Assembly (NCBI GenBank): GCA_012840085.1
Contig: DUMB01000053.1
Span: 1-41,447 of the forward strand
Length of the DNA: 41,447 bases
Reading direction: 5' to 3'
Source of the DNA: Clostridiaceae bacterium
GTDB lineage: Bacteria; Bacillota; Clostridia; Acetivibrionales; DUMB01
A program made the position numbers and the translations under genes. Positions 8,619 to 18,921 of the stretch are shown here, piece by piece. Each line of letters opens with the position of its first letter. Position 1 is the stretch's first letter. A model generated the notes under the pieces. That model searched no databases, was not told the DNA's origin, and saw only the letters and a program-made list of their open reading frames with translations.

Positions 8619-9485
8619 ATGAAATTTTCAGTACTGATGACAGTTTATAATGGAGAAAAGCCAAACAGTTTGGAATTAGCAATCAAAAGTCTATTATGGC
8701 AAACAATTTTACCTAATCAAATCGTAATTGTAAAAGATGGAATTTTATCTAAAGAATTAAATGATATAATAGATAAATATGCAAAAGAAAACAGTGGTTT
8801 ATTTACTATTGTACAATTAAATGAGAATAAAGGAATTGGTATGGCTGCGAAAATAGGACTAGAATATTGTGAACATGAATTTGTTGCAAGATTAGATTCA
8901 GATGATATCTCGCTGCCTAATCGTTTTGAAAGGCAACTAGAATTCATGAAAAAAAATATTGATGTTTCTGTTGTTGGCACATGGACCGGAGAATTTGAAG
9001 GAAATTATACTAATATAGTTTCAGTTCGAAAGCCAGCAGAAAAGATGGAAGATATAATTAAAAAAAGCAAGAGAATAAGTCCACTTACAAATACTTCTAC
9101 AATGTTTAAAAAAGAACACGTGTTATTATCAGGTGGCTACATAGATTTAAAATTCGGTGAAGACTACCATTTATGGGCCAAAATGATAACTAACGGCTAC
9201 AAAATAGCTAATATACCAGAAATATTAGTTTTGGTTGATGTAAGCAATAAATATAAGAAACGGGGAGGCATTGCAATGATAAAACAACAAGTAAAATTGC
9301 AAAGCCTCTTCTTAGGAATGGGATTTATTAATATCTTTGATTTTTTTATAAATACTTTTATAAGAGTTGTGTTGACTTTAGTTCCAAATACATTTAGAAG
9401 ACTTATTTATAAAAATATTTTAAGAAGACTAAATAATCAGGATTTAAATAACATAGACTTTTCATTTTTTAATCAACAGAAGTGA
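8619..9485 (+). CDS. Family 2 glycosyltransferase
   Basis: The 288-residue protein starts SVLMTVYNGEKPNSLELAIKS, the usual GT2 opening. It contains VARLDSDDISLPNRFERQ with the DxD-type metal site and GEDYHLWAKM as the acceptor-side acid segment. This is a GT-A fold, inverting enzyme. It should add one sugar to the lipid-linked repeat unit on the cytoplasmic side. GAGGGAG lies eight bases before the ATG. The stop (9483-9485) sits just ahead of the next start, so the two genes are coupled. Sugar specificity is not readable. Confidence 0.93.
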   Translation: MKFSVLMTVYNGEKPNSLELAIKSLLWQTILPNQIVIVKDGILSKELNDIIDKYAKENSGLFTIVQLNENKGIGMAAKIGLEYCEHEFVARLDSDDISLPNRFERQLEFMKKNIDVSVVGTWTGEFEGNYTNIVSVRKPAEKMEDIIKKSKRISPLTNTSTMFKKEHVLLSGGYIDLKFGEDYHLWAKMITNGYKIANIPEILVLVDVSNKYKKRGGIAMIKQQVKLQSLFLGMGFINIFDFFINTFIRVVLTLVPNTFRRLIYKNILRRLNNQDLNNIDFSFFNQQK

Positions 9486-9493
9486 GGGATATT

Positions 9494-10651
9494 ATGAAAA
9501 TTTTGCATATAAATGTGTGTTATATTACAGACAAATTTTATGAAACCTTTTATGAGAATCTTTTATTAAAAGGTTTAGAGCAAACAATCTATGTACCATA
9601 TAAGAAAGATAATTACAAAAGCGAAGATTTAGATAGACTTAAAAAGCATAAAAAAGACATTAAGATTATAGCAAGCCCGATAAAAACTCTTGCTGATAGA
9701 GTTCTATATCATGCTAAAATCGAAAAATATTTTAATGATCTAGAAAAAAAGTCTAATTATTTTGAAAAGATTGACGTTATTCATGCACATAGTTTGTTTT
9801 CAGATGGGGGGGTAGCATATTATGCAAATAAAAAATACAATATTCCTTTCATAGTTGCAGTTCGTACTACAGACACTGATTATTATCTTAAATATATGTT
9901 CTTCCTAAAGCCTTTTATGAAAAAAATTTTTGAGAAAGCAAGCAAAATAGTATTCATTAGTCCTAATTTACAAAAAAAAGTCTTGAATATTATTACTGAT
10001 GCTAAGCTGAAAGAAGTTATTAAAGAAAAATCTATTATTATTCCCAATGGTATTGATAAGTTTTGGATAGAAAATAATTATGTAAAGACTAGTAATTCCT
10101 TTCCCCAAATAAAGCTTATACAAGTAGGTAGATTAACCAAAAGGAAAAACCAAAAACTAACATTGTTATCTGTTTCGAATCTTTTGAGTAAGAATTATAA
10201 TGTGAGTGTTGATTTCGTCGGAGATGGAGAAGATTATAAGAAATTGAAAGCTTTGTCTCGGAAGCTTAAGATTGAAGATAAAGTCAAATTTTACGGTTAC
10301 ATAGAAGACAAAAATGTTTTGTTAGAATTGTACAGAAAAAGTGATATTTTTGTATTACCTTCACATACAGAAACCTTCGGTATATCGTATATTGAAGCTA
10401 TGAGTCAAGGGTTACCGGTAATCTATACAAAAAACCAAGGAATAGATGAATACTATAAAGAATTTGAGGTTGGATGTCATGTGAATTCTTATTCGGTTTC
10501 TGAATTGTGTGATGGTATTCTCAAAATAGTAGAAAAATATAATGAAATATCAAAAACATGTAGTCGTGAATCCTTAAAATATGATTGGGACAACATTGCT
10601 AACCAATATCTTTTTATTTATAACGAAATTATTTTTAATAAAATAAAATAA
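9494..10651 (+). CDS. Family 4 (GT-B) glycosyltransferase
   Basis: The 385-residue protein has the glycosyl transferase group 1 pattern: VIHAHSLFSDGGVAYYA in the N-terminal domain, IPNGIDKFW, LIQVGRLTKRKN, and the EX7E motif ETFGISYIEAMSQGLPVI near the C-terminus. It adds a sugar with retention of configuration. I prefer ATG 9494 with GAGGGA at 9485-9490; an in-frame GTG at 9482 would overlap the previous stop. No terminator is visible after it. Confidence 0.93.
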   Translation: MKILHINVCYITDKFYETFYENLLLKGLEQTIYVPYKKDNYKSEDLDRLKKHKKDIKIIASPIKTLADRVLYHAKIEKYFNDLEKKSNYFEKIDVIHAHSLFSDGGVAYYANKKYNIPFIVAVRTTDTDYYLKYMFFLKPFMKKIFEKASKIVFISPNLQKKVLNIITDAKLKEVIKEKSIIIPNGIDKFWIENNYVKTSNSFPQIKLIQVGRLTKRKNQKLTLLSVSNLLSKNYNVSVDFVGDGEDYKKLKALSRKLKIEDKVKFYGYIEDKNVLLELYRKSDIFVLPSHTETFGISYIEAMSQGLPVIYTKNQGIDEYYKEFEVGCHVNSYSVSELCDGILKIVEKYNEISKTCSRESLKYDWDNIANQYLFIYNEIIFNKIK

Positions 10652-10899
10652 TTAGTACTGAATAAAATATTAAACTTTTTAAAGTTAAGGATAGTAATAC
10701 GTTGCTGCTTTTGCTTAATTCTTAGATATTTAACTTTATATTGTTATCCTGCATCAATTTAGTGTCCAATGAACATTAAATATTTGTAAAAGTATTTAAA
10801 TTAAATAATTAATAATATAAAAACATAGTATTATTTTGTAATATATAAAATTATAATTTCATATTTGTAAATCAGTGTTGTGCAGTAAATTGTAAGTGT
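10652..10899 (+). other. Gene-free AT-rich gap before transposase remnant
   Basis: About 250 bases of very AT-rich sequence with scattered stops. I see no gene or convincing signal. One end of the dead insertion sequence probably lies near the 10870-10900 region, but I could not find matching terminal inverted repeats. Confidence 0.4.
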
Positions 10900-12080
10900 T
10901 TATGCTGCTATCCATAATTTGGCTATAACAGCATCGACAGATACCCCTTTAACTGAACAGTTGTATGCAAGCTTGGCAATAGAAACCAAGCATTATTTGT
11001 GGAAATACACTATCGCATCTCCCAAATTCTGAAGCTTTAAGGATTTCTTGTTTGAAACCCTGAAAAGCTCCAGAAAAGTGTAGGTCATAAAGACTATGCT
11101 CCAGAAACGCTTTATTGAGGTTAGTGATTCCATCTGGTATTCATCAAAACCAAGTAAGTTCTTTTGATACTAGAAACTCACCTCAATATCCCAGCGATTC
11201 TGGTAATATAAAAGTATTTCGGAGGTGGTAAGGCTAACATCCGTACTTAGTATAAATGTTGGGTTATCAGATAAATCGGATTTGCTCCAGCAAAGCATGA
11301 TTACGGCATTTTCAATGTCATTGATTTTGCCCTCGTATATGTAAACGTGGTAAGTTTCGTCACCAACTGTAACTGGGCTAGCTTTGCCCTTGCTGATAAA
11401 GGTCGAAAATTTTTTAGCACTTGTTTTAATGCCTGAAAGGTAAACCACTCTATTGGATTTTATTCTTCCAATGGTGTGATAACCTCTATTTAATGTATGG
11501 AGCATCAGTTTACCCAATGTATACCAAGCATCTACCAACAAGTACGTTATTTCTGTAACCGGTATAAATTCATCAATAAGTTGCATTGCAAGCCCTTGTT
11601 TGTTTTTAAAATTCTTCTTTGCTTTACTGCCAAAAAACTGTTTTCTTAGGTAGAGCTTGCATTCAAGTGGCAGAGAGTATTCGGAGATTTTATAGTGAGA
11701 AGTAACTACACAGTGAGACCACATGGTTTTTTCGTCGCTATGGGAGTGGTGAGAATCGAGGCCCTCGATCTTTTTAGTAGACTTATCTTTTTTACTCAAA
11801 GAGTCGTCTATGATGAGAAATCCGACGTCTCCTTCCATTACATTACTTCGGACGATATTAAGAGAATGCTTGATTCTCTTGTGGTCAATATACTCATTGC
11901 TCCATTTGTACTCTCCGAGAAACCTTGAGCCGCAGCTCCTGTCCCGGTTACAAGAATGTTTTGAATATATCGCAGAAACATTTTTATTTGCCTCAGTACA
12001 AATAATGCCTGAGATTATACAAATCATATGATTTCACAAAGCTTCAGAATAAGGTAATTTTAGAATATTTATATAATTGA
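10900..12080 (-). pseudogene. Degenerate DDE transposase (IS701/IS4-like)
   Basis: The longest intact piece (12027 down to 11170) contains GFLIIDDSLSKKDKSTKKIE with the first catalytic Asp, TYLLVDAWYTLGKLM with the second, and YYQNRWDIEVSF where the catalytic Glu would be. This is a DDE transposase of the IS701/IS4 style. It is dead in at least three places. An in-frame TGA at 12036-12034 cuts off the N-terminal NYINILKLPYSEAL. A TAG at 11170-11172 interrupts WDIEVSF*YQKNLLGFDEYQ. A frameshift near 11050 moves the tail to another frame, which reads KLQNLGDAIVYFHK, another stop, then AKLAYNCSVKGVSVDAVIAK. It splits the cassette between the GT4 and wzy genes. Confidence 0.82.
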
Positions 12081-12251
12081 TAATTCCTTAGTTTTGCTTT
12101 ATTAAGTTTGACTTCCGTGGAATGTTTTTGATTCTCGATAATTTAAAACTACCGCATTACGTCAAATTTTGAAGATTTTTTGAGCTATATATGAATTCTC
12201 ATAGAAACTTAGTTAAGTAATGATAGGAATATAGCAATAGGAGGGAATCCA

Positions 12252-13589
12252 TTGGCAATAAATAGTTTTAGTGGTAAAAAAACATTATCCAGAATGTCAT
12301 CATTTTATGTTAAAATAATTTGTTTTATTTTTTTGTATGCCTTATTTGCTTTAGATAGAATAAAAAAAATTCTATCCTTTCGGATAGGTGATTATAAGAT
12401 TACGAATGAAATATGGATTATACCTTTCTTATGTTTATTAATGTTTATAAATACTCAACTGAAATTTAGAAAGTCAGTTAATAGTTATAATTTATTTTTA
12501 GTAAAAGGAATTTTTTTGTATCTATTAATTATAATTATTGGAGGATTTAATCTTATTTCGATTCCTCAATATATTTATGCTGCTTTGTTATTTATAATAC
12601 CTATGTTCCTGTTTTTTCCGATATCCAAAATTAATACTTATGAATTTGAATGGTTTATTAAGTTGGTTATTATTGTTTGCTTTGTATATGCTATATTTTC
12701 GATTGTTTTAACGACAAATTATGCTTTTTTTATGAAGCTAATAGGAAACCCAATAGATTATAGGTATAGTCATCAGTTTAGAGCTCCTCTAATGTTGGGT
12801 TCTAGCATTACAGTTAGTTATTATTATAATTTAACTCTGCCGATATGCTTTTATATGTTTTATTCTAGCAAAAATAAAAAATGGAGAATTATATCTATTT
12901 TAACTATTATTTTTAATCTAACTGCAACATTTCTGTTACTTTCACGTGCAGCATCGCTTACTGCGATTATAATAGTTGTTTTTTATTTAATGTTTGCTAA
13001 AAGTAATAAAAATAATTTTAGCAAGAAAATAATACTATTGATATTAATACTTTTAGCTATTTTATTTATTCTTAGTAATTATAATGTATCTAGACTATTA
13101 AAAGGCTTTGGTTCATCGGGAAATGATATGTCAATATCAGCAAGGATAACAGCAGGAAAATTGGGACTATATATATTTAGCCAGTATCCTTTATTTGGCT
13201 CTGGTATGGGTAGGTTTTACGAAAGAGCATATATCGATAAATATATTATTGTAGATGGCTTTTCAGGGTTGATAGACCCACATAACATGTATATTATCAT
13301 TTTGAGCGAACTAGGAATTGCTGGTTTAGCAGTAACTATCTATATTTTTTCTAAATTATTTATACGATTTTCAAAAATAAGCGATTTAATTTTAAGAAAA
13401 ACAGCATATATAACACTTTTTTGTCTGTTATTTGATGCAATAGGGGGATCTCATCTAGTTAATGAAATTAGTTTTTCAACTATCTTTTGGATTTATATGG
13501 GTTTATTTAATTCAGTTTCTATAAACGACTTAGACACTAATGAAAAAATCTTAGGGAAGGATAAAAATAAAGAATCTATTTTAATATAA
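12252..13589 (+). CDS. Wzy-type O-antigen/polysaccharide polymerase
   Basis: The 445-residue protein is almost all membrane helix (ten or more hydrophobic stretches). A large loop carrying GFGSSGNDMSISARI and PLFGSGMGRFYE, then DPHNMYIIILSELGIAG, is the O-antigen ligase/Wzy_C signature. It should link undecaprenyl-borne repeat units outside the membrane. The start is TTG at 12252, supported by GGAGGG eight bases upstream; the next ATG (12294) has no such site. Family members are very divergent, so substrate cannot be inferred. Confidence 0.88.
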   Translation: MAINSFSGKKTLSRMSSFYVKIICFIFLYALFALDRIKKILSFRIGDYKITNEIWIIPFLCLLMFINTQLKFRKSVNSYNLFLVKGIFLYLLIIIIGGFNLISIPQYIYAALLFIIPMFLFFPISKINTYEFEWFIKLVIIVCFVYAIFSIVLTTNYAFFMKLIGNPIDYRYSHQFRAPLMLGSSITVSYYYNLTLPICFYMFYSSKNKKWRIISILTIIFNLTATFLLLSRAASLTAIIIVVFYLMFAKSNKNNFSKKIILLILILLAILFILSNYNVSRLLKGFGSSGNDMSISARITAGKLGLYIFSQYPLFGSGMGRFYERAYIDKYIIVDGFSGLIDPHNMYIIILSELGIAGLAVTIYIFSKLFIRFSKISDLILRKTAYITLFCLLFDAIGGSHLVNEISFSTIFWIYMGLFNSVSINDLDTNEKILGKDKNKESILI

Positions 13590-13654
13590 TAAAAAGTTGC
13601 TCAATTAATACCATATTAAGGAGTAAACTTATAAAAAAGGAAGGAGGCACTAAT

Positions 13655-14752
13655 ATGAAAGTAATGTTTATTGTTTATCATGATATAAGAACGGAAGCTA
13701 GGAGTCAAGAAATATTAGAATGCGCAAAAAAGTTAGGAGAAACAATTTTTGTATCATATTCTAAACCTTTTGATTATATGAATGTTAAGCATATTATTAC
13801 AGGAAATGGTAGTAGGAATTATTTTGCATTTATTATAGAGTCAATTAATGCTATTAAAGAAGAGAATCCCGACGTTGTAATATTGCATGACGAGTATACA
13901 GCTATTATACTTAAATGGCTCGTAAAACACAGAAAAAATACTTTTATTATTTATGATTCAAGTGAGTTGTATATAGATAGAAAACCTCAATCTATAAAGA
14001 TGAAAATAGCTAGTTTTATGGGTTACTATGAAAAGAAGTATTTAAAATATGCTGATATCGTTATTTCAGCTAATATTGAAAGAGCAAAAATAATGAAGGA
14101 ATATTTTAATCTTAATGAAATCCCAATAGTCTTTGATAATGTTCATAGAATAGACGATGATTATGATGTAGAAGAATGTAACAAGAAATTTGGACACCTA
14201 TTTGCAGATGATTTATTCTGCATAGTTTATGCTGGTGGAATAAAAAAACAAAGAATGACATTTGAATTAGCTAAAGCAGTAGGTGAGCTTGGGAAAAATT
14301 ATCGCCTAATTGTTGTAGGAGCTAGTACAGAACAAGATAAGAAAAGGTTTTATAATATGCTTCAAGATGAGAATATTACAAATGTTTTTTATGAAGGATT
14401 TATTCAACGAAATGAGTTAAGATATATGTTTAGCAGAGCAAAGGTAAGCGTATCAGCTTTTGCTCAAGATACAGTTAATAACATAAACTGTGCATCAGGA
14501 AAGCTATACGAGAGTCTTTTTGAGGGTACTCCAATATTAACATCAGAAAATCCTCCATTAAAACGCATATGTAGTGACTATGGAGTAGGCGTTAGCAATA
14601 ATAATTTTAAAGAAGGTATATTAGAATTAGAAAAAAATTATAACTATTATCGTAATAATGTTTATGAATATATAAAAAATATAGATGTAAACAGTAGAAT
14701 AGATAAACTTGCGTCAATAATAAATGAAAGATTGCAATTAAATAATAAATAG
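13655..14752 (+). CDS. Glycosyltransferase, GT-B fold (group 1-like)
   Basis: The 365-residue protein shows a GT-B layout. The N-terminal half has PDVVILHDEYTA and TFIIYDSSELY; the C-terminal half has LFCIVYAGGIKKQRMT, YRLIVVGAST, FYEGFIQRNELRYMFSRAKV and CASGKLYESLFEGTPIL. The usual EX7E is weak here: GKLYESLFEGTP stands in its place. AAGGAGG lies before the ATG. It is the third sugar-adding enzyme of the cassette. Confidence 0.85.
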   Translation: MKVMFIVYHDIRTEARSQEILECAKKLGETIFVSYSKPFDYMNVKHIITGNGSRNYFAFIIESINAIKEENPDVVILHDEYTAIILKWLVKHRKNTFIIYDSSELYIDRKPQSIKMKIASFMGYYEKKYLKYADIVISANIERAKIMKEYFNLNEIPIVFDNVHRIDDDYDVEECNKKFGHLFADDLFCIVYAGGIKKQRMTFELAKAVGELGKNYRLIVVGASTEQDKKRFYNMLQDENITNVFYEGFIQRNELRYMFSRAKVSVSAFAQDTVNNINCASGKLYESLFEGTPILTSENPPLKRICSDYGVGVSNNNFKEGILELEKNYNYYRNNVYEYIKNIDVNSRIDKLASIINERLQLNNK

Positions 14753-15529
14753 CTATGGAAGGATATAAGGGAATTAGTAAATAAAAAACGTAATGTTAGG
14801 AAAATGTTAGGAATTAGAATAAGACCTAAGGTTATAAAATATGTCCTTTTAATAAAAGAGTTAAAGAATAGAAAAAGTTTAAATTCAGCGGTTTGTCAAA
14901 AGGTTTAACATAGATAAATGATAGATTAAGTGTTAGACTCTTTTTTGAAGTTCTAGATTACTATCCTTCAATTATGAAGGATAAGAAAATTTATTGATTC
15001 AACAATTAGTATATTATGGTGATAGTTGTTTTAGAAGCAGTAAAACTATATATAGTTCTTATTCGTAGATATCAATGACATTTGTAACAGTATTGGTATG
15101 TTTTTATACAAGTTCCTACAGGACATGTAGAAGCTAGGCTTAGGACATATAATATTTATTCTACATATAACCTATTCATATGAATCCGGTAGTATAGCTG
15201 CTAATAACATTTTTGGTGATTGTAATAAAATAAGAATTATTGAACTATTTGAGCTACTAGACTTTCATAACTTCTTTTAGATATCATATTTAAAATTAAC
15301 TGATAGTGGTGTATTCAAGAAAAAGTACCTAGTTTGGGTTAATTTAGTCTTGGAATGTGTGACACAAATGAAAGACTTAAGAGTTATTTATAAATTTATT
15401 AAAATATTGAAAATGCTCATAGAAGATAAAGAAGCATATAAAAATAGATGAGTCATGCAAGCTAACCATATATCGATGGTTTCACAAGCAAAAGAATAAC
15501 TAGGAAATTAGAGATAGAATTGTATCGTA
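14753..15529 (+). other. Gene-free decayed stretch before ugd
   Basis: About 780 bases with no intact gene. A 34-codon frame (14804-14908) begins MLGIRIRPKVIKYVLLIKEL but has no binding site before it. The rest is broken by stops in every frame. The size suggests one or two lost cassette genes, but I cannot identify them. Confidence 0.5.
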
Positions 15530-15559
15530 TTGAATATTAAAAAGGGGGAAGAAAAAGAT

Positions 15560-16726
15560 ATGAAAATAACAGTAGCAGGAGCAGGTTATGTTGGGCTATC
15601 TAACGCTGTTCTATTAGCTCAACATAATGAGGTTACAGTACTTGATATTATTCAAGAAAAGGTTGATATGATAAATAATAAAATATCTCCAATTATTGAC
15701 AAGGAGATTGAAGTATACCTATCGACAAAAAAGTTAAACTTAACGGCAACAACCGATAACTATAAAGCTTATAAAGATGCTGAGTATGTAATTATATCAA
15801 CACCGACAAATTATGATCCAGAGAAAAATTATTTTAATACAAGGTCTGTTGAAGCTGTAATAGCTAATGTATTATCTATTAATCCAGAAGCTATAATGGT
15901 TATTAAATCAACAGTACCAGTAGGATATACAAAGAGAGTTAAGGAGATGTTTGAAACAGATAATATTATCTTCTCACCAGAATTTTTAAGAGAAGGTAGG
16001 GCTTTATATGATAATCTTTATCCATCTAGAATTGTGGTGGGAGAGCAATCAGAAAGAGCTAAAAAGTTTGCGAATCTATTAGTAGAGGGAGCAATTAAAG
16101 AAGATATTCCAGTTTTATTTACCGATTCAACAGAAGCTGAAGCTATTAAGTTATTTGCTAATACATATTTAGCTTTAAGAATAGCATTTTTTAATGAACT
16201 TGATACATATGCAGAAGTTAGAGGTTTAAATACAAAACAGATTATCGAAGGGGTATGCTTAGATCCACGAATAGGTAATTATTATAATAATCCTTCATTC
16301 GGATATGGTGGATATTGCTTACCAAAAGATACAAAGCAGCTGTTAGCAAATTATGCAGATGTACCTCAAAACATTATGTCAGCAATAGTTGATGCAAATA
16401 GAACAAGAAAAGATCATATCGCTGAAATGATAATTAAGAGAAACCCTAAAGTCGTTGGTATTTATAGACTTACAATGAAAACTAATTCAGATAATTTCAG
16501 ACATTCTTCAGTTCAAGGAGTTATGAAACGTATTAAAGGTAAAGGTATTGAAGTAGTAGTATATGAACCTTCATTAAAAGAGGATAAGTTCTATAACTCA
16601 AGAGTGATTAGAGATTTGGATGAATTTAAGAAGTTATCTGATATAATTGTAGCGAACAGAATGGCTGATGAGATTAAGGATGTAGTGGATAAGGTATATA
16701 CTAGAGATATATATTGTAGGGACTAA
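15560..16726 (+). CDS. ugd: UDP-glucose 6-dehydrogenase
   Basis: This cytoplasmic enzyme oxidises UDP-glucose twice with NAD to UDP-glucuronate. The 388-residue length and sequence follow the enterobacterial Ugd subtype closely. Visible are [20 protein letters not shown] (Rossmann), [44 protein letters not shown] and the active-site [10 protein letters not shown] with Cys253. The ATG 15560 follows AAAGGGGGAA at 15541-15550; an in-frame ATG at 15530 would start inside weaker context. It lies after a decayed stretch and is the last gene of the AT-rich cassette. It implies an acidic polysaccharide. Confidence 0.96.
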   Translation: MKITVAGAGYVGLSNAVLLAQHNEVTVLDIIQEKVDMINNKISPIIDKEIEVYLSTKKLNLTATTDNYKAYKDAEYVIISTPTNYDPEKNYFNTRSVEAVIANVLSINPEAIMVIKSTVPVGYTKRVKEMFETDNIIFSPEFLREGRALYDNLYPSRIVVGEQSERAKKFANLLVEGAIKEDIPVLFTDSTEAEAIKLFANTYLALRIAFFNELDTYAEVRGLNTKQIIEGVCLDPRIGNYYNNPSFGYGGYCLPKDTKQLLANYADVPQNIMSAIVDANRTRKDHIAEMIIKRNPKVVGIYRLTMKTNSDNFRHSSVQGVMKRIKGKGIEVVVYEPSLKEDKFYNSRVIRDLDEFKKLSDIIVANRMADEIKDVVDKVYTRDIYCRD

Positions 16727-17107
16727 ATTTTTCAATTTGTGGGAATCTATAAATTTTGGACAGACAAAGTAGCTTTAGTATATATTCTTTAAGTATATAT
16801 TAGTATAGGTCTTTGAAGAAGTAAACAATATATTTTAACTTTATCAAAGTAGTATCTTGCAGATCAAGGTATATAGTCTCTTGTTATGCTGATGTAAGTT
16901 AAATATAATGGGACTATATAATGGAACTAACTAAATGATAGATTTAACTATAGAGGATATTTGCAGAGATGCTTTGAGGTTTGAGAGAATGGCTATAAAC
17001 TAATGTGTATTTGTAGGGCCATTTTAATCAGGACAAGCCATACTAATAATTTACATAACAATACTAATATTATATATATTTTCAATATTGCAGAAGAGGA
17101 GAACTAC
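16727..17107 (+). other. Intergenic region, right edge of the AT-rich cassette
   Basis: No gene is supported in these 380 bases. An open frame from ATG 17003 reaches murJ but its first 35 residues are not MurJ-like and it lacks a binding site. The region holds the promoter at 16881-16909. Base composition becomes less AT-rich right after it. Confidence 0.5.
16881..16909 (+). promoter_or_regulatory. Sigma-A-type promoter for murJ
   Basis: TTGTTA (16881-16886), 17-base spacer, TATAAT (16904-16909). Transcription would start near 16917, about 190 bases before the murJ ATG. Confidence 0.6.
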
Positions 17108-18637
17108 ATGAAAAAAACAGCAGTACTTTTAATGATATTGACAGTAATATCAAAAGTATTTGGATTTGCAAGGGAGGTTACCCTTTCATATTTCTATGGG
17201 GCATCAAATATAAGTGATGCCTATTTAATATCTCATTCAATTCCCACAGTGATATTCGGGTTTATAGGCACTGCCATAACGACCGGATATATACCCATGT
17301 ACAGCAAAATTGAGCAAGATAGTGGAACTAAAGAAGCCAACAGATATACAAATAATCTTGTAAACATTTTACTTGTAATATGCACGGTTATAATTGTACT
17401 GGGCCTTGTATTTACTGAACCATTAGTTAAAGTGTTTGCATCAGGCTTTGGGGGGGAAACTCTTGCACTGGCTGTGCGATTTACAAAAATAAGTCTGATG
17501 GGAATATATTTTACAGGTATTGTATACATATTCTCAGGGTTTCTCCAGTTAAAAAACAACTTTGCAATACCTGCAATGATTGGTTTTCCTATGAATACTT
17601 TTATTATATTGTCAATATTTTTAAGTTCCAGGACAGATATTGTAGTGCTGTCAATAGGAAGTGTCATAGCCACTACCTCCCAATTTATATTGATGACTCC
17701 TTTCATATATAAAAAAGGATACAGGCACAGTTTTATATTGAATATAAAGGATGAAAATATTATAAAAATGGTACGCATAGTTCTTCCGGCTATAATCGGT
17801 GTATCTGTAAGTGATATAAATATACTTGTGGATAAGACTTTGGCATCTCGTATAGCAGAGGGCGGTATATCTGCCCTTAACTATGCAAATAAGTTAACAG
17901 GATTTGTGCAGGGGATATTTGTAGTCTCAATATTAACCGTTTTATATCCTGTAATATCCAGGATGGCTGCGGAAAATGATATTGATGGGTTGAAGAAGTC
18001 TGTATTGGAGGCTATCAGCAGTATTAACTTACTGGTAATTCCCATTACTTTTGGAGCTATGATATTTTCGGAACCGGTTGTAAAGCTTGTTTATGGCAGA
18101 GGAGCCTTTGATGCCCAGGCAAGGTCCATGACATCTGTTGCTTTGTTTTTTTACTCCATAGGGATGATTGGAACTGGCCTCAGAGATGTAATATCCAGAG
18201 CGTTTTATTCACTTCAGGATACAAAAACTCCAGTGATTAATGCCGCAATTTCCATGGTTATAAACATAGTTTTGAACTTAATCTTATCTTACTTTATGGG
18301 GATAGGCGGGCTTGCACTGGCGACAAGCATTTCAGCCATATTCTGTACAGTGCTTCTGTTTATAAGCCTGAGAAAAAAGATAGGTCCCTTTGGCATGAGG
18401 GGCATTGCAACCTTATTTGCCAAGATTCTTGCTGCTTCAGTGGCTATGAGCGTTATAGCCTGGTTGTGCTATTGGGTATTATCCAATAATTTCAGCGTAA
18501 ATCTTTCGCTGGTAGTATCTATTGCAACAGGCGCAATGGTATATTTTGCGATGATCTTCCTTCTGAAAGTGAAAGAAGTGGAGGTCATAATAAGTGCACT
18601 AAAGAAGAAGATGGGAAAAATCGTTGAAGGCCATTAG
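17108..18637 (+). CDS. murJ: MurJ/MviN-family lipid-linked oligosaccharide flippase
   Basis: The 509-residue, 13-14-helix membrane protein opens KKTAVLLMILTVISKVFGFA REVTLSYFYG, the MurJ signature. It also contains GFLQLKNNFAIPAM and ALFFYSIGMIGTGLRDVISR AFYSLQDTKTPV. MurJ flips lipid II; some paralogues in polysaccharide loci are thought to flip other undecaprenyl-linked units. No separate Wzx-type flippase is present in this cassette, so this gene is the best candidate exporter of the repeat unit. I placed the start at ATG 17108, with GAGGAG at 17096-17101. Confidence 0.92.
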   Translation: MKKTAVLLMILTVISKVFGFAREVTLSYFYGASNISDAYLISHSIPTVIFGFIGTAITTGYIPMYSKIEQDSGTKEANRYTNNLVNILLVICTVIIVLGLVFTEPLVKVFASGFGGETLALAVRFTKISLMGIYFTGIVYIFSGFLQLKNNFAIPAMIGFPMNTFIILSIFLSSRTDIVVLSIGSVIATTSQFILMTPFIYKKGYRHSFILNIKDENIIKMVRIVLPAIIGVSVSDINILVDKTLASRIAEGGISALNYANKLTGFVQGIFVVSILTVLYPVISRMAAENDIDGLKKSVLEAISSINLLVIPITFGAMIFSEPVVKLVYGRGAFDAQARSMTSVALFFYSIGMIGTGLRDVISRAFYSLQDTKTPVINAAISMVINIVLNLILSYFMGIGGLALATSISAIFCTVLLFISLRKKIGPFGMRGIATLFAKILAASVAMSVIAWLCYWVLSNNFSVNLSLVVSIATGAMVYFAMIFLLKVKEVEVIISALKKKMGKIVEGH

Positions 18638-18806
18638 AAGAAGTGATTTAGAGAAGTAAAAGCATATTAAACAATCCTTTTAGGGATAAGATGAGGGAAA
18701 TAAAAATAATAAAAGTTTCAAGAAAATTTATAAACCTAAGAAACTTGAAAAGCCGATAAAAACAGGAAGACAAAAAATAGACATCTTTATGTTTTATAGT
18801 GGAAAT

Positions 18807-18835
18807 TTGAAATAATTTGTAAAATTTAATATAAT
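18807..18835 (+). promoter_or_regulatory. Sigma-A-type promoter for the dehydratase gene
   Basis: TTGAAA (18807-18812), 17-base spacer, TATAAT (18830-18835). It is a near-consensus promoter about 85 bases before the start at 18922. Confidence 0.65.
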
Positions 18836-18921
18836 AAATTCTGACATTTAATTCTTATATTATATAATTTTTTTAAAAAAGTACATTAATTTATTTAGAT
18901 GAAATGCTGATGGGGGTTATT

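Noticed and set aside
11695..12031. Plus-strand frames across the transposase remnant
   Set aside because: The minus strand carries clear transposase motifs; the plus frames do not resemble any protein.
17003..17107. N-terminal extension of murJ
   Set aside because: Residues 1-35 are unlike MurJ and a good binding site with ATG sits at 17096-17110.
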